Assembly (NCBI RefSeq): GCF_004010055.1
Contig: NZ_RQVT01000051.1
Coordinates: 1-64,000 of the forward strand
Origin: Psychroflexus aestuariivivens
Lineage (GTDB): Bacteria; Bacteroidota; Bacteroidia; Flavobacteriales; Flavobacteriaceae
Length of the DNA stretch: 64,000 nt
Direction of reading: 5' to 3'
The notes under the pieces are model-generated. The model searched no databases. It saw only the letters and a list, made by a program, of their open reading frames with translations, and had not been told where the DNA came from. Made by a program: the position numbers and the translations under genes. Below are positions 53,452 to 63,319 of this stretch, piece after piece (the stretch's first letter is position 1; each line of letters starts with the position of its first letter).

Positions 53452-54072
53452 TTACATAGCTCCAAAAATAATAAAACCGTAAATAGCAAATCTTACCAGT
53501 CGTAGAATTCCATATAATAAAAAGCTGCCAAACGGAAATTTGATTATACCTGCAGCCATACTTGATACTGCAAAGGGCAGAGGAAGCAATGCACCAACAA
53601 TGATTAAAATACCACCCCATTTTCTCATATTTTTGATGTGTTTATGCATTTTTACTTCTAAAAACACAAAAACAGATGGAATACTTGCAATTCCACGACC
53701 GACAAAATATGAAATAACGCCGCCAAGGTAGGATAAAACTGCAATTATACTGAGAAAACCCCAAGGCGAAACAGATTTCCCTGCCCATGCGATAAATATT
53801 TCCGGGGGAATGAGACCTAGTATAGATTCAGAGGCAAAAAATATTGCAAAAACACCGATTGGAGGAAAATTTTCTGTGGCATATTCCAACATCGTGTTGA
53901 CATCCAACACAAAAAAATGAATACCTAATAAGATTGCAATAAAAATTATTATTGGTGGAGCAGCTTTCAAAAGGCTTCTGCCTAGAAAGCTATAAAATCC
54001 AGTGTAAGTATAGTATTGGTGAACTAACTTCCAGTGTGGTTTTTTGTTTTGTTTTTTTTTCTTTTTTGTCAT
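53452..54072 (-). CDS. VTT-domain (DedA/YqaA-like) membrane protein
   Basis: This 206-residue polytopic protein has a lysine-rich N-terminus and five hydrophobic segments. The VTT core shows FFASESILGLIPPEIFIAWAG (with a conserved glutamate and proline in a membrane re-entrant), VLSYLGGVISYFVGRGI and VGALLPLPFAVSSMAAG. Families with this fold act in lipid scrambling or membrane homeostasis. It is a single gene on the minus strand. Confidence 0.85.
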   Translation of the reverse strand: MTKKKKKQNKKPHWKLVHQYYTYTGFYSFLGRSLLKAAPPIIIFIAILLGIHFFVLDVNTMLEYATENFPPIGVFAIFFASESILGLIPPEIFIAWAGKSVSPWGFLSIIAVLSYLGGVISYFVGRGIASIPSVFVFLEVKMHKHIKNMRKWGGILIIVGALLPLPFAVSSMAAGIIKFPFGSFLLYGILRLVRFAIYGFIIFGAM

Positions 54073-54155
54073 AATCTTTCTAATCTTGCAAAAATAAACC
54101 TATATAATCTTCAACCAAGATTTTAACGGATCAAAAGATTTAAGTATTTGTTAAA

Positions 54156-55364
54156 TTATTCAAGCTCTACACTAGGCACACTTTTGATTCGCTGTGCATT
54201 TAGTAAACAAAGAGATAAAAACCCAAACATAGATAACATAATGTTTTTGATGCTTAGGTCTGCATCAATCATCAGCCCTATTAATAAAGGGCCGAGAGCT
54301 GTGCTTATAACCATAAACATAGTGAACAAGCTACGAATAGCACCGAGTTTTTCAATACCATAAACTTCTGCGAGTATGGAAGATTTTATCGTTCCAGACA
54401 TTCCAACTGTGATTCCCATCATCAATAAAAATAGCAAAGCACCAAAAATACTACTCATAAATGCAAAAGGTAATAAGCCTAAAGTAATTGGCAATAAATA
54501 AAATCTAAACATTTTTTTAGCCGTAAATTTATCTACCCAAATTCCACCAGCCAAAGAAAATATAAGTCTTGTAATAGCATATCCAGTGAAAAAAGCGGCA
54601 TAAAGTTGTGGAGACCATTCTTTTTGAGCCACAAAAACATACTGATAGAAAATTACAGCAGTTACAGTAAAACTCAAAGCAAAGCTAGTTGGCATTAGAA
54701 TCAAAAACCGCCTGTCCTTTATTATATTTCCAAAATCTTTAACCAAGCTTACAGAAGACGGCTTACCTATCGATAATTGTTTGTTGAAATGTGATAAATC
54801 GGTGTACTTTAGTTTAATTAAGTACAATAATAAGAAAATCCCTGAACCAATCATTGCCCAACGCCAGTCAAACCAAGCGATGATAAAGGTAAGTAGCAAC
54901 GGCAATATCATTTCACCAGTAGAATAGCCCAAAGTTGAAAAGCTAATGGCTTTACCACGATTTTTATCGTAAAATTTAGATAAAATTGTAAGACTAATAT
55001 GGCTTAACATCCCTTGACCAGTCAATCGCAAACCAATTAAACCAATAAAAATAAAAGCTATATGATAGGAAACACCCATTAAAATTGAAGAAAGGGCTAA
55101 ACATATAATTGTGAAAGCTGTTACTTTTTTTACAGAAACATGATCAACGGTATGACCGATGGTGAGCATTATTACAGAAGCTGAAACAGTACAAATGGCA
55201 TAAATAGCACCAAAACTTCCTTCTGTAATTTCAAAAGCTTTAGAAATATCTGTGACATAAAGAGATATCAAATAAGTTTGACCAAAACTTGATAAAAATG
55301 TAAGTAACCATCCGAAACTCAACTTTTTGAAATTGCCTTTAATGAAGTAGAAAAATTCTTTCAT
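54156..55364 (-). CDS. Major facilitator superfamily transporter
   Basis: This is a 402-residue protein with twelve hydrophobic segments. GHTVDHVSVKKV is an MFS loop 2-3 motif (G-x-x-x-D-x-x), and GIWVDKFTAKKMF is its second-half counterpart. The N-terminus SFGWLLTFLSSFGQTYLISLY is typical of the NarK/oxalate-formate-like group. The substrate is unknown. The start overlaps the upstream mscS stop by 4 bases, so the two are co-transcribed, with the channel gene first. Confidence 0.9.
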   Translation of the reverse strand: MKEFFYFIKGNFKKLSFGWLLTFLSSFGQTYLISLYVTDISKAFEITEGSFGAIYAICTVSASVIMLTIGHTVDHVSVKKVTAFTIICLALSSILMGVSYHIAFIFIGLIGLRLTGQGMLSHISLTILSKFYDKNRGKAISFSTLGYSTGEMILPLLLTFIIAWFDWRWAMIGSGIFLLLYLIKLKYTDLSHFNKQLSIGKPSSVSLVKDFGNIIKDRRFLILMPTSFALSFTVTAVIFYQYVFVAQKEWSPQLYAAFFTGYAITRLIFSLAGGIWVDKFTAKKMFRFYLLPITLGLLPFAFMSSIFGALLFLLMMGITVGMSGTIKSSILAEVYGIEKLGAIRSLFTMFMVISTALGPLLIGLMIDADLSIKNIMLSMFGFLSLCLLNAQRIKSVPSVELE

Positions 55365-56644
55365 TTAGAAGTTTCATCGGTTTTGAAAGAAATACTTTTC
55401 ACATCATGACCCGTCGGTGCTTCGTAGGTTTCAAGGTCAAAGTAGGGGATGGCTGCTAAAAGATGGTCAAAAATTCCAGCCATAATTCTCTCGTAATTTA
55501 TCCAAGCTTTGTCACTCGAAAAGGCATAAATTTCCAGTGGAATGCCTTGTGCGGTTGGTGGCAATTGCCTCGTCATCATCATCATTTCTTTATTAATATC
55601 TGGGCGAGTGGCTAGATATTCATCAACATATTGTCTAAAAGCACCAAAATTGGTTTGGTTTCTCCCGTTGATTGCTAAACTTTTATCAATATTTTGTTCA
55701 TTATTGAATTGATCAATTTTAGATTGTCTATCGGTAATGTATTCCGTAATCAATTGAATTTTTTGAAGATTTTCAACATCAGATTCACTTAAGAATTTGA
55801 TACTGTTTGCTTTTATTAAAATTGAACGTTTTATACGACGTCCACCAGAAACACTCATCCCACGCCAGTTTTTAAACGAATCAGAAATTAAATAATAAGT
55901 TGGAATAGTGGTAATGGTATTGTCAAAATTTCTAACTTTTACTGAAGCTAAATTTATTTCAAAAACATCGCCATCTGCGCCGTATTTTTCCATCGTAATC
56001 CAATCGCCTAATCTTACTGTATCGTTTACTGTGACTTGAATACTGGCTACAAAACCCAAAATTGTATCTTTGAATACTAAAAGTAATACTGCTGAAAATG
56101 CACCAAGTGCCGTAAGGAATTTTAGCAGTGGTTTTCCAGTTATTATTGAAAAGATTATAATGACTCCTATAATCCAAACTACTATCATAAATACCTGAAT
56201 GTAACTTTCTATAGGTTTGTCTTTGAAGGAATTGATGGTTTTTAGAAAGTCTTTAATCGTCATTAAAACACTACGAATTACCCAAATAATGATAACTGCC
56301 ACGGCAACATTTAGAGTTTTTTCTAAATAGATTTCATATTCTGGAAAATCAATTAGTATTTTCGGAATTAAAGCAGAGACTAACGAAATCGTTATTAAGT
56401 TTGAAAGGTAGATAAACGTCTTATTCTGAACTAAATAGTCGTCAAAATTTGTTTTAGTTTTAGAGGCTAATTTATGTACGATTTGAAGCGAAAAATACCT
56501 TAAAAGTTTAAATACAATATAGCTGGCAATGAGAACTATAATAATATTGATCGTCAAATTCAAATACATTGCGGTTTGGTCGGTAATGTGATCTTGTGAC
56601 TTGAGTAAATTGTAGAAATATCTAGCTAAAGATTCTCTTTCCAT
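55361..56644 (-). CDS. MscS-family mechanosensitive ion channel
   Basis: This 427-residue inner-membrane channel opens when membrane tension rises, releasing solutes on osmotic downshock. Five N-terminal hydrophobic segments lead to the pore helix and the MscS beta domain: GAFSAVLLLVFKDTILGFVASIQV, then DTVRLGDWITMEKYGADGDVFEI and TVRNFDNTITTIPTYYL-like blocks (VKVRNFDNTITTIPTYYL). The C-terminal domain is longer than in small MscS proteins, as in YbdG/MscM types. It overlaps the MFS gene downstream by 4 bases. Confidence 0.92.
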   Translation of the reverse strand: MERESLARYFYNLLKSQDHITDQTAMYLNLTINIIIVLIASYIVFKLLRYFSLQIVHKLASKTKTNFDDYLVQNKTFIYLSNLITISLVSALIPKILIDFPEYEIYLEKTLNVAVAVIIIWVIRSVLMTIKDFLKTINSFKDKPIESYIQVFMIVVWIIGVIIIFSIITGKPLLKFLTALGAFSAVLLLVFKDTILGFVASIQVTVNDTVRLGDWITMEKYGADGDVFEINLASVKVRNFDNTITTIPTYYLISDSFKNWRGMSVSGGRRIKRSILIKANSIKFLSESDVENLQKIQLITEYITDRQSKIDQFNNEQNIDKSLAINGRNQTNFGAFRQYVDEYLATRPDINKEMMMMTRQLPPTAQGIPLEIYAFSSDKAWINYERIMAGIFDHLLAAIPYFDLETYEAPTGHDVKSISFKTDETSK

Positions 56645-56714
56645 GTCTTCGAATTTTATGCAAATTTACTAATAATCGCTTAGCTTGATTAGTAATTGTA
56701 TTTTAAAAAAATGA

Positions 56715-59015
56715 TTATTTCTTTTTACCAAATAAGCGATTGAAAAATCCTGGTTTGTCCTTGTTTTCGTCCTCATCTTCAAATTCTTTTTCTACTTTAT
56801 CTTTTCCGAATATCCGTTTGAAAAATCCGTCACGCTTGACATCTTCACAGTCAAGTTGTGCTTTTTGTTTTTGACTCAAATCAGGGAATTTTGATTTTGT
56901 AATATCATCAAAACTATTGTCTTGACTCATTTCACGATACATATTAGCAAAAATTGGTAATGCTGAATTGGCGCCCTGACCAAGCCTTGTAGATTTAAAT
57001 CCAATTTGGGAGTTATGACCAACCCAAGTAATATTGACCAATTTTGGAGTGACAGCCGCAAACCAACCGTCTTTGTTATTTTGAGTTGTACCAGTTTTCC
57101 CAGCAATATCTTGAGTTAATCCGTAAGTTGATCTAATTCTTTTTGCTGTACCTTCATTTACTACATTTTCCAACAAGGCTAAAATAAGTCGATTGTTAGC
57201 ATCGCTCAAATTTGATTTTGAAGTAGTTTCCGGTTTAAATTCAACTAAAACTTTACCATTTTTATCAGTGATTTTATTGATGAAATACAACTTAGGCACA
57301 TTTCCTTGATTCAAAAATGAAGCGTAAACTTTAGCTAACTCTTTGATATTCATGTCTGAGACACCAAGCGCCAACGAAGGTTTTTCTACTAAATCCGAGG
57401 AGACACCCATACTTTCAGCCATTTCGATAGTGGACTGAATTCCAGTTGATTCTAAGACTTTTACACTAACTGTGTTTAGTGAATTCGTAAGCGCAGCTTT
57501 GAAAGAGTAGTTCAAATGTGGATCTTCCTGCTCAGATGAATTTTTTGGTGACCAATTATTTTGATCCGTGTATGTTACCGCTTTAGCTGAAAAATAATCG
57601 CAAGCTTGGATGCCAGATTCTAAAGCTTCTGCATAAACAATTGGCTTAAAAGTAGAACCCACTTGACGCTTGGCATTTTTTATAAAATCGTATTTTGAAA
57701 TCCGATAATCACGTCCGCCAACATAAGCTAAAATCCCACCAGTTTTAGGATTTACACTTAAACTAGACGCATTAAGTTGTTTTAAGCTTTGCTTTAAGCT
57801 GTCTATCTTAGATTGTTTTCTTACAATGAATTGAGTGCCATCAAAAATTTCGATTTGTCTTTGTTTTTTGAGGCTGTCTAGAATTTGAGATTCACTTAAG
57901 TTTTCTTGCTTTAGCTTTTGGTAATACTTAGTTTCTTTAGCTTTTTCTAAAATAAAACTTTGTTTATTCCATGGAGCGCTCGAAGCATATTCTTCTTCAA
58001 ACTGTGGTTGCAATTCAGATAGATGATTTTGGATTGATTGTTCAAGTATTTGTTGTTGTTTCAAATCTAAAGTAGTGTGAATGACCAATCCATCTTCATA
58101 TAAACTATAAGAATTTCCACTACTTTTTTCAATAGAATCTAAAATTTTCTGAACTCTACTTTTAATCAATTCTACAAAATAAATGTCTTTATAAGATTCA
58201 GCTTTTGAAAAATCCAAATCAATTTTATTAGACATGGCTTGATTCGCTTTCTCATTTGAAACGTATCCATACTTTAGCATTTGAGTAATAACAACATCTC
58301 GTCTCAACTGACTGCGTTCAGGGAATAACCTAGGGTTATAAGAATGGTTAGCTTTTAAGGTTCCTACCAATGTTGCAGCTTCAGAAAGATTCAATTCTGA
58401 AGTGGGTTTACTAAAAAATTTCCGAGATGCACTTTCTATTCCATGTGTATTTCCGCTGAAAGGCACTGTGTTGAGATACATTTTTAAGATATCTTCTTTT
58501 GAATATACGGATTCAATACGTTTGGCGACAATACTTTCTTTTAACTTATTAACTGGCATACTGAAAATACCATAATTTTTTCTGCCATATAAATTTTTGG
58601 CCAATTGAAGTGTAATCGTGCTGCCGCCACCTGAAGATTTATCTCCAGCTAAAATTGTTTTAAAAAAAACGCGTAAAAGACTCAAATTATCTATCCCATC
58701 GTGCTCATAAAACCTAGCGTCTTCAGTAGCCACCAAAGCATCAATTAGATGCTGTGGGAATTCTTTAAAATCAATTGATTGTCTGTCGAATTTATAAACT
58801 TTATCAATGATTTTTTGATTCTTATCTAAAATTATACTCGCTTCAGCTTGTTCAATATTTTTTATATCTGCTATATTTTCAACTTTCCCCCAAAACCCAA
58901 AATATACACTTCCGAAAAAAGCAAAAAATAATGAAGCGATCACTAATATGAATAAAGCTAAAAACTTTAATATTCGTTTCCGTAATGTTTTTTTCTTTGT
59001 TTTTTTCTTTTTCAT
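56715..59015 (-). CDS. Bifunctional penicillin-binding protein 1 (transglycosylase/transpeptidase)
   Basis: This roughly 766-residue peptidoglycan synthase has a lysine-rich cytoplasmic start and one membrane helix. Its transglycosylase domain (VATEDARFYEHDGID with the catalytic glutamate, then SGGGSTITLQLAKN and KEDILKMYLN) is followed by a transpeptidase domain with the S-x-x-K in QVGSTFKPIVYAE, SLN in TNSLNTVS and KTGTT. I chose ATG 59015 over 59039, as the upstream piece adds only eight residues. The tail is acidic with KPGFFNRLFGKKK. Length and motifs are those of class A PBPs. Confidence 0.94.
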   Translation of the reverse strand: MKKKKTKKKTLRKRILKFLALFILVIASLFFAFFGSVYFGFWGKVENIADIKNIEQAEASIILDKNQKIIDKVYKFDRQSIDFKEFPQHLIDALVATEDARFYEHDGIDNLSLLRVFFKTILAGDKSSGGGSTITLQLAKNLYGRKNYGIFSMPVNKLKESIVAKRIESVYSKEDILKMYLNTVPFSGNTHGIESASRKFFSKPTSELNLSEAATLVGTLKANHSYNPRLFPERSQLRRDVVITQMLKYGYVSNEKANQAMSNKIDLDFSKAESYKDIYFVELIKSRVQKILDSIEKSSGNSYSLYEDGLVIHTTLDLKQQQILEQSIQNHLSELQPQFEEEYASSAPWNKQSFILEKAKETKYYQKLKQENLSESQILDSLKKQRQIEIFDGTQFIVRKQSKIDSLKQSLKQLNASSLSVNPKTGGILAYVGGRDYRISKYDFIKNAKRQVGSTFKPIVYAEALESGIQACDYFSAKAVTYTDQNNWSPKNSSEQEDPHLNYSFKAALTNSLNTVSVKVLESTGIQSTIEMAESMGVSSDLVEKPSLALGVSDMNIKELAKVYASFLNQGNVPKLYFINKITDKNGKVLVEFKPETTSKSNLSDANNRLILALLENVVNEGTAKRIRSTYGLTQDIAGKTGTTQNNKDGWFAAVTPKLVNITWVGHNSQIGFKSTRLGQGANSALPIFANMYREMSQDNSFDDITKSKFPDLSQKQKAQLDCEDVKRDGFFKRIFGKDKVEKEFEDEDENKDKPGFFNRLFGKKK

Positions 59016-59143
59016 TTTAAATCTTCTATGAATTGTCAAAAGTATAATAATATCAATAGATTTCAGCGTTAAATATTTTTAAAACCCACGACAAATTTTG
59101 ATTTAGATTGTAACTTTCGGTTGAATAAATTTTAAAAATTATT

Positions 59144-59860
59144 ATGATGAAAAATAAAACAGCATTTATAACCGGTGGAAGCAAAGGAATTGGTTTTGGA
59201 ATTGCTGACGCTTTGATGAAGCAAGGCGTCAATGTAGCAATTACGAGTCGATCTCAATCTTCTGCAGATGAAGCTGCAAGTTTATTGAATTCAAATAATT
59301 CTGGTGCAAAAGCTTTGGGAATTGAAGCTGACGTAAGAGAACTTGACCAACAGACGAAAGCGGTAGATGAAGTATTATCAGAATTCGGACAATTGGATTA
59401 TGTAATTGCCAACGCTGGTTTAGGACATTATGAAAGTGTGGAAGATTTAACTGAGAAGCAATGGCGAGAAACTATTGATACTAACTTAACTGGCGTGTTT
59501 TTCACGATAAAATCTACTGTAGATGCTTTGAAAAAATCCAAAGGTTACTTTATTAGTATTTCAAGCTTGGCAGGCACTAATTTTTTCCCAAATGGTTCGG
59601 CTTACAACGCTAGTAAATTTGGTGTAACTGGCCTTACCCAAGCAGTAATGTTAGATTTGAGACATCATGGTATTAATGTTTCTACAATTATGCCAGGTTC
59701 TGTTGCAACACATTTTAATGGAAATACGCCTGATGAAAGCGATGCTTGGAAAATTCAACCAGAAGATATTGGTGAAATTGTAGTTGATTTGTTCAAGATG
59801 AATCCGCGGTCTTTGCCAAGTAAAATTGAAGTTAGACCATCACAGCCACCTAAAAAATAA
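59144..59860 (+). CDS. Short-chain dehydrogenase/reductase
   Basis: This 238-residue NAD(P) oxidoreductase has TGGSKGIGFG at the N-terminus, the NAG motif in IANAGLGHYE, the catalytic serine in ISISSLAGT and Y-x-x-x-K in AYNASKFG. It is shorter than the SDR at 19667 and lacks its C-terminal extension. PSKIEVRPSQPPKK is an unusual polar tail. The start could be 59144 or 59147. The substrate is unknown; the group often reduces 3-oxo compounds. Confidence 0.92.
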   Translation: MMKNKTAFITGGSKGIGFGIADALMKQGVNVAITSRSQSSADEAASLLNSNNSGAKALGIEADVRELDQQTKAVDEVLSEFGQLDYVIANAGLGHYESVEDLTEKQWRETIDTNLTGVFFTIKSTVDALKKSKGYFISISSLAGTNFFPNGSAYNASKFGVTGLTQAVMLDLRHHGINVSTIMPGSVATHFNGNTPDESDAWKIQPEDIGEIVVDLFKMNPRSLPSKIEVRPSQPPKK

Positions 59861-59883
59861 ATGGCAATCTAGGATTTATAATT

Positions 59884-59918
59884 AAAAAAGGCTTTTGTAA
59901 ATTACAAAAGCCTTTTTT
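59884..59918. terminator. Bidirectional terminator between the SDR and rpoD genes
   Basis: AAAAAAGGCTTTTGTAA (59884-59900) pairs perfectly with TTACAAAAGCCTTTTTT (59902-59918), leaving an AAATT-type loop once closed. T-runs are present on both strands. Confidence 0.9.
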
Positions 59919-59938
59919 AATTATTGAAATCTATTCAA

Positions 59939-60805
59939 TTAACCTAAATATTTTTTCAACATTTTATTTTTTGACTGGTGTTTTAGTCGTCTAATTCCTT
60001 TTTCTCGGATTTGTCTAACGCGTTCTCTGCTCAAATCGAAAGTATCACCAATTTCTTGCAGTGTCATTGCTGGTTGATTTCCGATGCCATAATTCAGCCT
60101 AATTACGTCAGCTTCACGTTGAGAAAGTGTTTCTAAAGCACGATTAATTTCTATACTTAAAGAATCTCTCATCAACTGATCATCTGGCGTTGGCGATTCT
60201 GCAGAACTCAATACATCATATAAGTTAGAATCGTTTTCGCCTTCTTTGAATGGTGCATCCATAGACAAATGACGTCCTGAATTTTTTAAAGCAACTTTAA
60301 CTTGAGATTCACTCATATCCAATTCTTTAGCAATTTCAATTGCTGAAGGTGGACGTTCATTAACTTGTTCTAGATGTGAATATGTTTTATTGATTTTGTT
60401 GATTACGCCAATTTTGTTCAGCGGTAATCTTACGACACGAGATTGTTCTGCTAAGGCTTGTAAAATGGATTGTCTAATCCACCATACAGCGTAAGAAATA
60501 AATTTGAAACCACGAGTTTCATCAAAACGTTTAGCAGCTTTTACCAAGCCAACATTACCTTCATTTATTAAATCAGGAAGTTTAAGTCCTTGATTTTGAT
60601 ATTGTTTGGCAACAGAAACGACAAACCTGAGATTAGCATTAGTTAATTTTTCCAAAGCTACCTGATCGCCTTCTCGAATACGCTGAGCCAATTCTACTTC
60701 TTCTTCAGCAGTAATCAAATCAACCTTGCTAATATCTTGCAAATATTTGTCAAGTGATTTAGATTCGCGGTTGGTAACTTGTTTGGTAATCTTTAGCTGT
60801 CTCAT
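59939..60805 (-). CDS. rpoD: Primary sigma-70 factor RpoD, Bacteroidota type
   Basis: This 288-residue sigma factor without the long N-terminal region 1.1 is the form used as the housekeeping sigma in Bacteroidota. Region 1.2 is [15 protein letters not shown]; region 2 has [17 protein letters not shown] and [13 protein letters not shown]; region 4 has [16 protein letters not shown] and [18 protein letters not shown]. This sigma recognises -10 boxes of type TAnnTTTG and -33 TTG, which agrees with the boxes found before several genes in the window. Confidence 0.95.
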   Translation of the reverse strand: MRQLKITKQVTNRESKSLDKYLQDISKVDLITAEEEVELAQRIREGDQVALEKLTNANLRFVVSVAKQYQNQGLKLPDLINEGNVGLVKAAKRFDETRGFKFISYAVWWIRQSILQALAEQSRVVRLPLNKIGVINKINKTYSHLEQVNERPPSAIEIAKELDMSESQVKVALKNSGRHLSMDAPFKEGENDSNLYDVLSSAESPTPDDQLMRDSLSIEINRALETLSQREADVIRLNYGIGNQPAMTLQEIGDTFDLSRERVRQIREKGIRRLKHQSKNKMLKKYLG

Positions 60806-60917
60806 ATATAGTTTATATAAAATTAATAACTGAAATCTTGCTATATTACGAATTTAAACTGATAAAGTCAAGTTTTATTGCTTTTAAAATACCAGTTTTC
60901 AGCAAATTATAATTTCT

Positions 60918-61346
60918 TTAAGAAGAAACCAAAATAACAGACCAAATAAAGATCAGAGACCATTGGAGTGCGCGCCACCAATTTCCTTTTTCTAGACGTC
61001 TCACAGACTCAGACATGTTTATTTGCTTGGTCAAGTTCCTGTGTAAAGGAACAAAATATAGAAAAGTACTAATCCATGTAGAAATTACAAGGATAAAATA
61101 TACAAAAAGTTTCCATTCTGTAACTGAAAATAAAATAAAAGTCGCAATAGTAAGCTGGATAAACATCAAGGGTGCAACAATCATTGAAAATTTTGGTAAA
61201 TAATAATGATGCCAATTAATTAGATTTTTTCTCCCAAAAAATCTAAAGCTAGGATATATAATTAGTTGGACAATCCAAATTAAAATAAACAAACCAAAAT
61301 CAATAATTATGCGAATAATATCGATATTTAAAAAAAAATCTTTCAT
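60918..61346 (-). CDS. Unknown four-helix membrane protein
   Basis: This 142-residue protein has four hydrophobic segments: about residues 9-28, 55-75, 80-98 and 125-141. A polar stretch FFGRKNLINWHHYYLPKF follows the first helix, with two histidines that could bind a metal or haem, though this is only a guess. I do not recognise a family with confidence. It is a single gene on the minus strand, 112 bases upstream of rpoD on the same strand. Confidence 0.7.
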   Translation of the reverse strand: MKDFFLNIDIIRIIIDFGLFILIWIVQLIIYPSFRFFGRKNLINWHHYYLPKFSMIVAPLMFIQLTIATFILFSVTEWKLFVYFILVISTWISTFLYFVPLHRNLTKQINMSESVRRLEKGNWWRALQWSLIFIWSVILVSS

Positions 61347-61496
61347 ATATATTTTAAAAGTATTTACGAGATCAAACTAAATTTGGTTTAATCCAAATCC
61401 TGAATTAAAACTTATAATTCACAAATTCATTTAGAAAGGCTAGCAAATATAGGCTTTATTCGAAATAAATATTTTTAATAAAATTTATTTTAACAT

Positions 61497-61530
61497 AAAA
61501 AAAGCACAGCTAGATATTCGGCTGTACTTT
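61497..61530 (-). terminator. Terminator of the AhpD-like gene
   Basis: AAAGCACAGC (61501-61510) pairs with GCTGTACTTT (61521-61530) with one G-T pair. On the minus strand it is followed by seven Us (61503-61497). It lies 23 bases past the stop of the gene starting at 62104. Confidence 0.85.
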
Positions 61531-61552
61531 TTGATCTAAGAAAACTTGGTAA

Positions 61553-62104
61553 TTATTTTTCCCATTTGAATTCAGCAAACATATCGTCAACTTCTGGTTC
61601 AGAAATATGATTGATATAGTTGCTCATCGTTTTCATACCAACGCCAGTTATTACGCCAGCAACGTGTTTTTCTGTATAACCAACTTCGAATAATTTATCT
61701 GAAGTTTCTTGACTTGGATAACCGCGTTCTTTGACCACAGATTTCGTGAATTCTGAAAGCGCATTTAGTTTAGAATCTGGCAATTTTTCTTCTGCTCTTA
61801 TTGCATTTATAATGTCATCTGAAACATCGCTTTGATTTTTTGCAAGAAAACTATGCGCTGCAACACAGTAGTGACAAGCATTTTCAATAGCAGCAGATAA
61901 AAGGATTATTTCTTGTTCTTGGGTAGTAAAACCAGAATTTTCCCTAAAAGTTTGATCAGCTTTAGTATAAGCATCGAGTAGGGAAGGGTTGTTTGCCATT
62001 TTCTTGAACATATTTGGAATCATACCCATTTTATTTTTGGTATTTTCCAGAATATTTTTAGCAAGTTCCTCAACAGTTTCAACGTTTTGATCTTGAATAT
62101 TCAT
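61553..62104 (-). CDS. AhpD-like/carboxymuconolactone decarboxylase-family protein
   Basis: This 183-residue all-helical protein has the redox motif C-x-x-C and a following histidine in ENACHYCVAAHSFLA, as in AhpD-type alkyl hydroperoxidases. The segment PNMFKKMANNPSLLDAYTKA near the N-terminus and GYTEKHVAGVITGVGMKTMSNYINH near the end fit the peroxidase-related subgroup. It probably acts in peroxide defence with a separate reductase. It is a single gene with its own terminator. Confidence 0.9.
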   Translation of the reverse strand: MNIQDQNVETVEELAKNILENTKNKMGMIPNMFKKMANNPSLLDAYTKADQTFRENSGFTTQEQEIILLSAAIENACHYCVAAHSFLAKNQSDVSDDIINAIRAEEKLPDSKLNALSEFTKSVVKERGYPSQETSDKLFEVGYTEKHVAGVITGVGMKTMSNYINHISEPEVDDMFAEFKWEK

Positions 62105-62160
62105 AATTTTATTTTTTTGATTATTATCAAAATAGTCGTAAACCCTTAAGATACATTACA

Positions 62161-62195
62161 AAAAAAAGCGGTTGCATGAATTTCACGCAACCGCT
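62161..62195 (-). terminator. Terminator of the FKBP gene
   Basis: AGCGGTTGC (62167-62175) pairs with GCAACCGCT (62187-62195), and TGAA with TTCA inside. On the minus strand a run of eight Us follows (62167-62160). It lies 20 bases past the FKBP stop. Confidence 0.9.
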
Positions 62196-62214
62196 AGAAG
62201 TAAAATATATTGTT

Positions 62215-62646
62215 TTATTTAATTTCGACTAATTCTAAATCAAAAGTAAGATCATGACCAGCAAGTGGATGATTGGCATCAACAACGATGTGATCGTCTT
62301 TAACTTCTGCCACTCTCAATTGTCTTTCTGTCCCGTCAGGATTTTGAGAAACTAAGCCCATACCAACTTCTGGTTTAATTTCTGCTGGCAATTGCTCCTT
62401 ACTTACTTCTTGAAAAAGTTCTTTTCTAACTTCACCGTAAGCTTCTTCCTTAGGAATTTCAATTGTTTTCTTTTCGCTTTCCTTCATATTTAGAACACCT
62501 TCTTCAAATCCTGGAATCAACATGCCTTCACCTAAAGTAAATTCAATAGGTTCTCTTTCTAAAGAACTATCAAAAACTTGACCGCTAGAAGCAATTTTTC
62601 CAGTGTAGTGTACTTTTACTGTGTCTTTTTCTTTAACTTGACTCAT
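62215..62646 (-). CDS. FKBP-type peptidyl-prolyl isomerase, SlyD-like
   Basis: This 143-residue cytoplasmic proline isomerase and chaperone has VKVHYTGKIASSGQVFDSS and EGMLIPGFEEGVLNMKESEK as the FKBP core, interrupted by an insert-in-flap domain (EEAYGEVRKELFQEVSKEQLPAEI) that gives SlyD its chaperone activity, and DANHPLAGHDLTFDLELVEI closes the fold. The histidine-rich metal-binding tail of Escherichia coli SlyD is absent. A TACATTTG promoter box lies 54 bases upstream. Confidence 0.94.
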   Translation of the reverse strand: MSQVKEKDTVKVHYTGKIASSGQVFDSSLEREPIEFTLGEGMLIPGFEEGVLNMKESEKKTIEIPKEEAYGEVRKELFQEVSKEQLPAEIKPEVGMGLVSQNPDGTERQLRVAEVKDDHIVVDANHPLAGHDLTFDLELVEIK

Positions 62647-62699
62647 AAATAATTAATTTATTGATTTTAAAATAATTACAAATAAATTGTAATTTTATG

Positions 62700-62707
62700 C
62701 AAATGTA
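62700..62707 (-). promoter_or_regulatory. -10 box of the FKBP gene promoter
   Basis: On the minus strand this reads TACATTTG, matching TAnnTTTG, 54 bases before the ATG at 62646. No convincing TTG was noted at the right distance. Confidence 0.45.
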
Positions 62708-62880
62708 AGATTTAGGCTTAGAAACTCAATAAAATGTTCGTTTTATTTGTTTTTTTAAAAGAATTTTAACCTTATTTGTTCTGTTTTCTTTCATTATTAA
62801 TTCATTTTTGGAACAAATATTAATGTTTATCAAATTAAATTTGATATTTTTCAAGTATTCTATTAATTTGAGGAAAAAAA

Positions 62881-63291
62881 ATGAGCGAAAAATCTAAAAA
62901 GCCGGATCAAGTTGTATATAATGAAGATTCTGAAAAGTATGATGCTGGTTTGTTACCATATGCTACCAATTCCGGAGCTCCTAAGATTACAGCTACAGAT
63001 CTGACCGGCTGGAAAAATGCAAATGTCAGTAAAGTGAATCACCAAATTGAAACCGAATTTGAAGCACTAAAGTCGAAATATGAAGAATTAATGCTTCAAT
63101 ATGAATATAATCACCTGATTTACAGTGCTGAATTTAGTTTTGAGCCAATTGTTGGTAAAATTTATCATTTGTATGAGAAATCCTCAGGAGCAATTTTTCT
63201 GTCTATCATTTCTCCCAATGAATGCAATTTTGATTTCAAAGGTAGTTTCAAATTGAATGAGGATAAAATGTGGATTCGGATTGATAATTAA
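62881..63291 (+). CDS. DUF2452 protein
   Basis: This is a 136-residue soluble protein. PDQVVYNEDSEKYDAGLLPYATNSGAPKITATDLTGWKN at the N-terminus, a helical middle with VNHQIETEFEALKSKYEELM, and FEPIVGKIYHLYEK followed by SPNECNFDFKGSF are the conserved blocks of DUF2452, found in Bacteroidota and some other groups. The function of the family is not known. It is followed by a dienelactone hydrolase gene after 28 bases, so the two may be co-transcribed. Confidence 0.88.
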   Translation: MSEKSKKPDQVVYNEDSEKYDAGLLPYATNSGAPKITATDLTGWKNANVSKVNHQIETEFEALKSKYEELMLQYEYNHLIYSAEFSFEPIVGKIYHLYEKSSGAIFLSIISPNECNFDFKGSFKLNEDKMWIRIDN

Positions 63292-63319
63292 ATCAGTTAA
63301 ATTTTTAAACTATATAACT

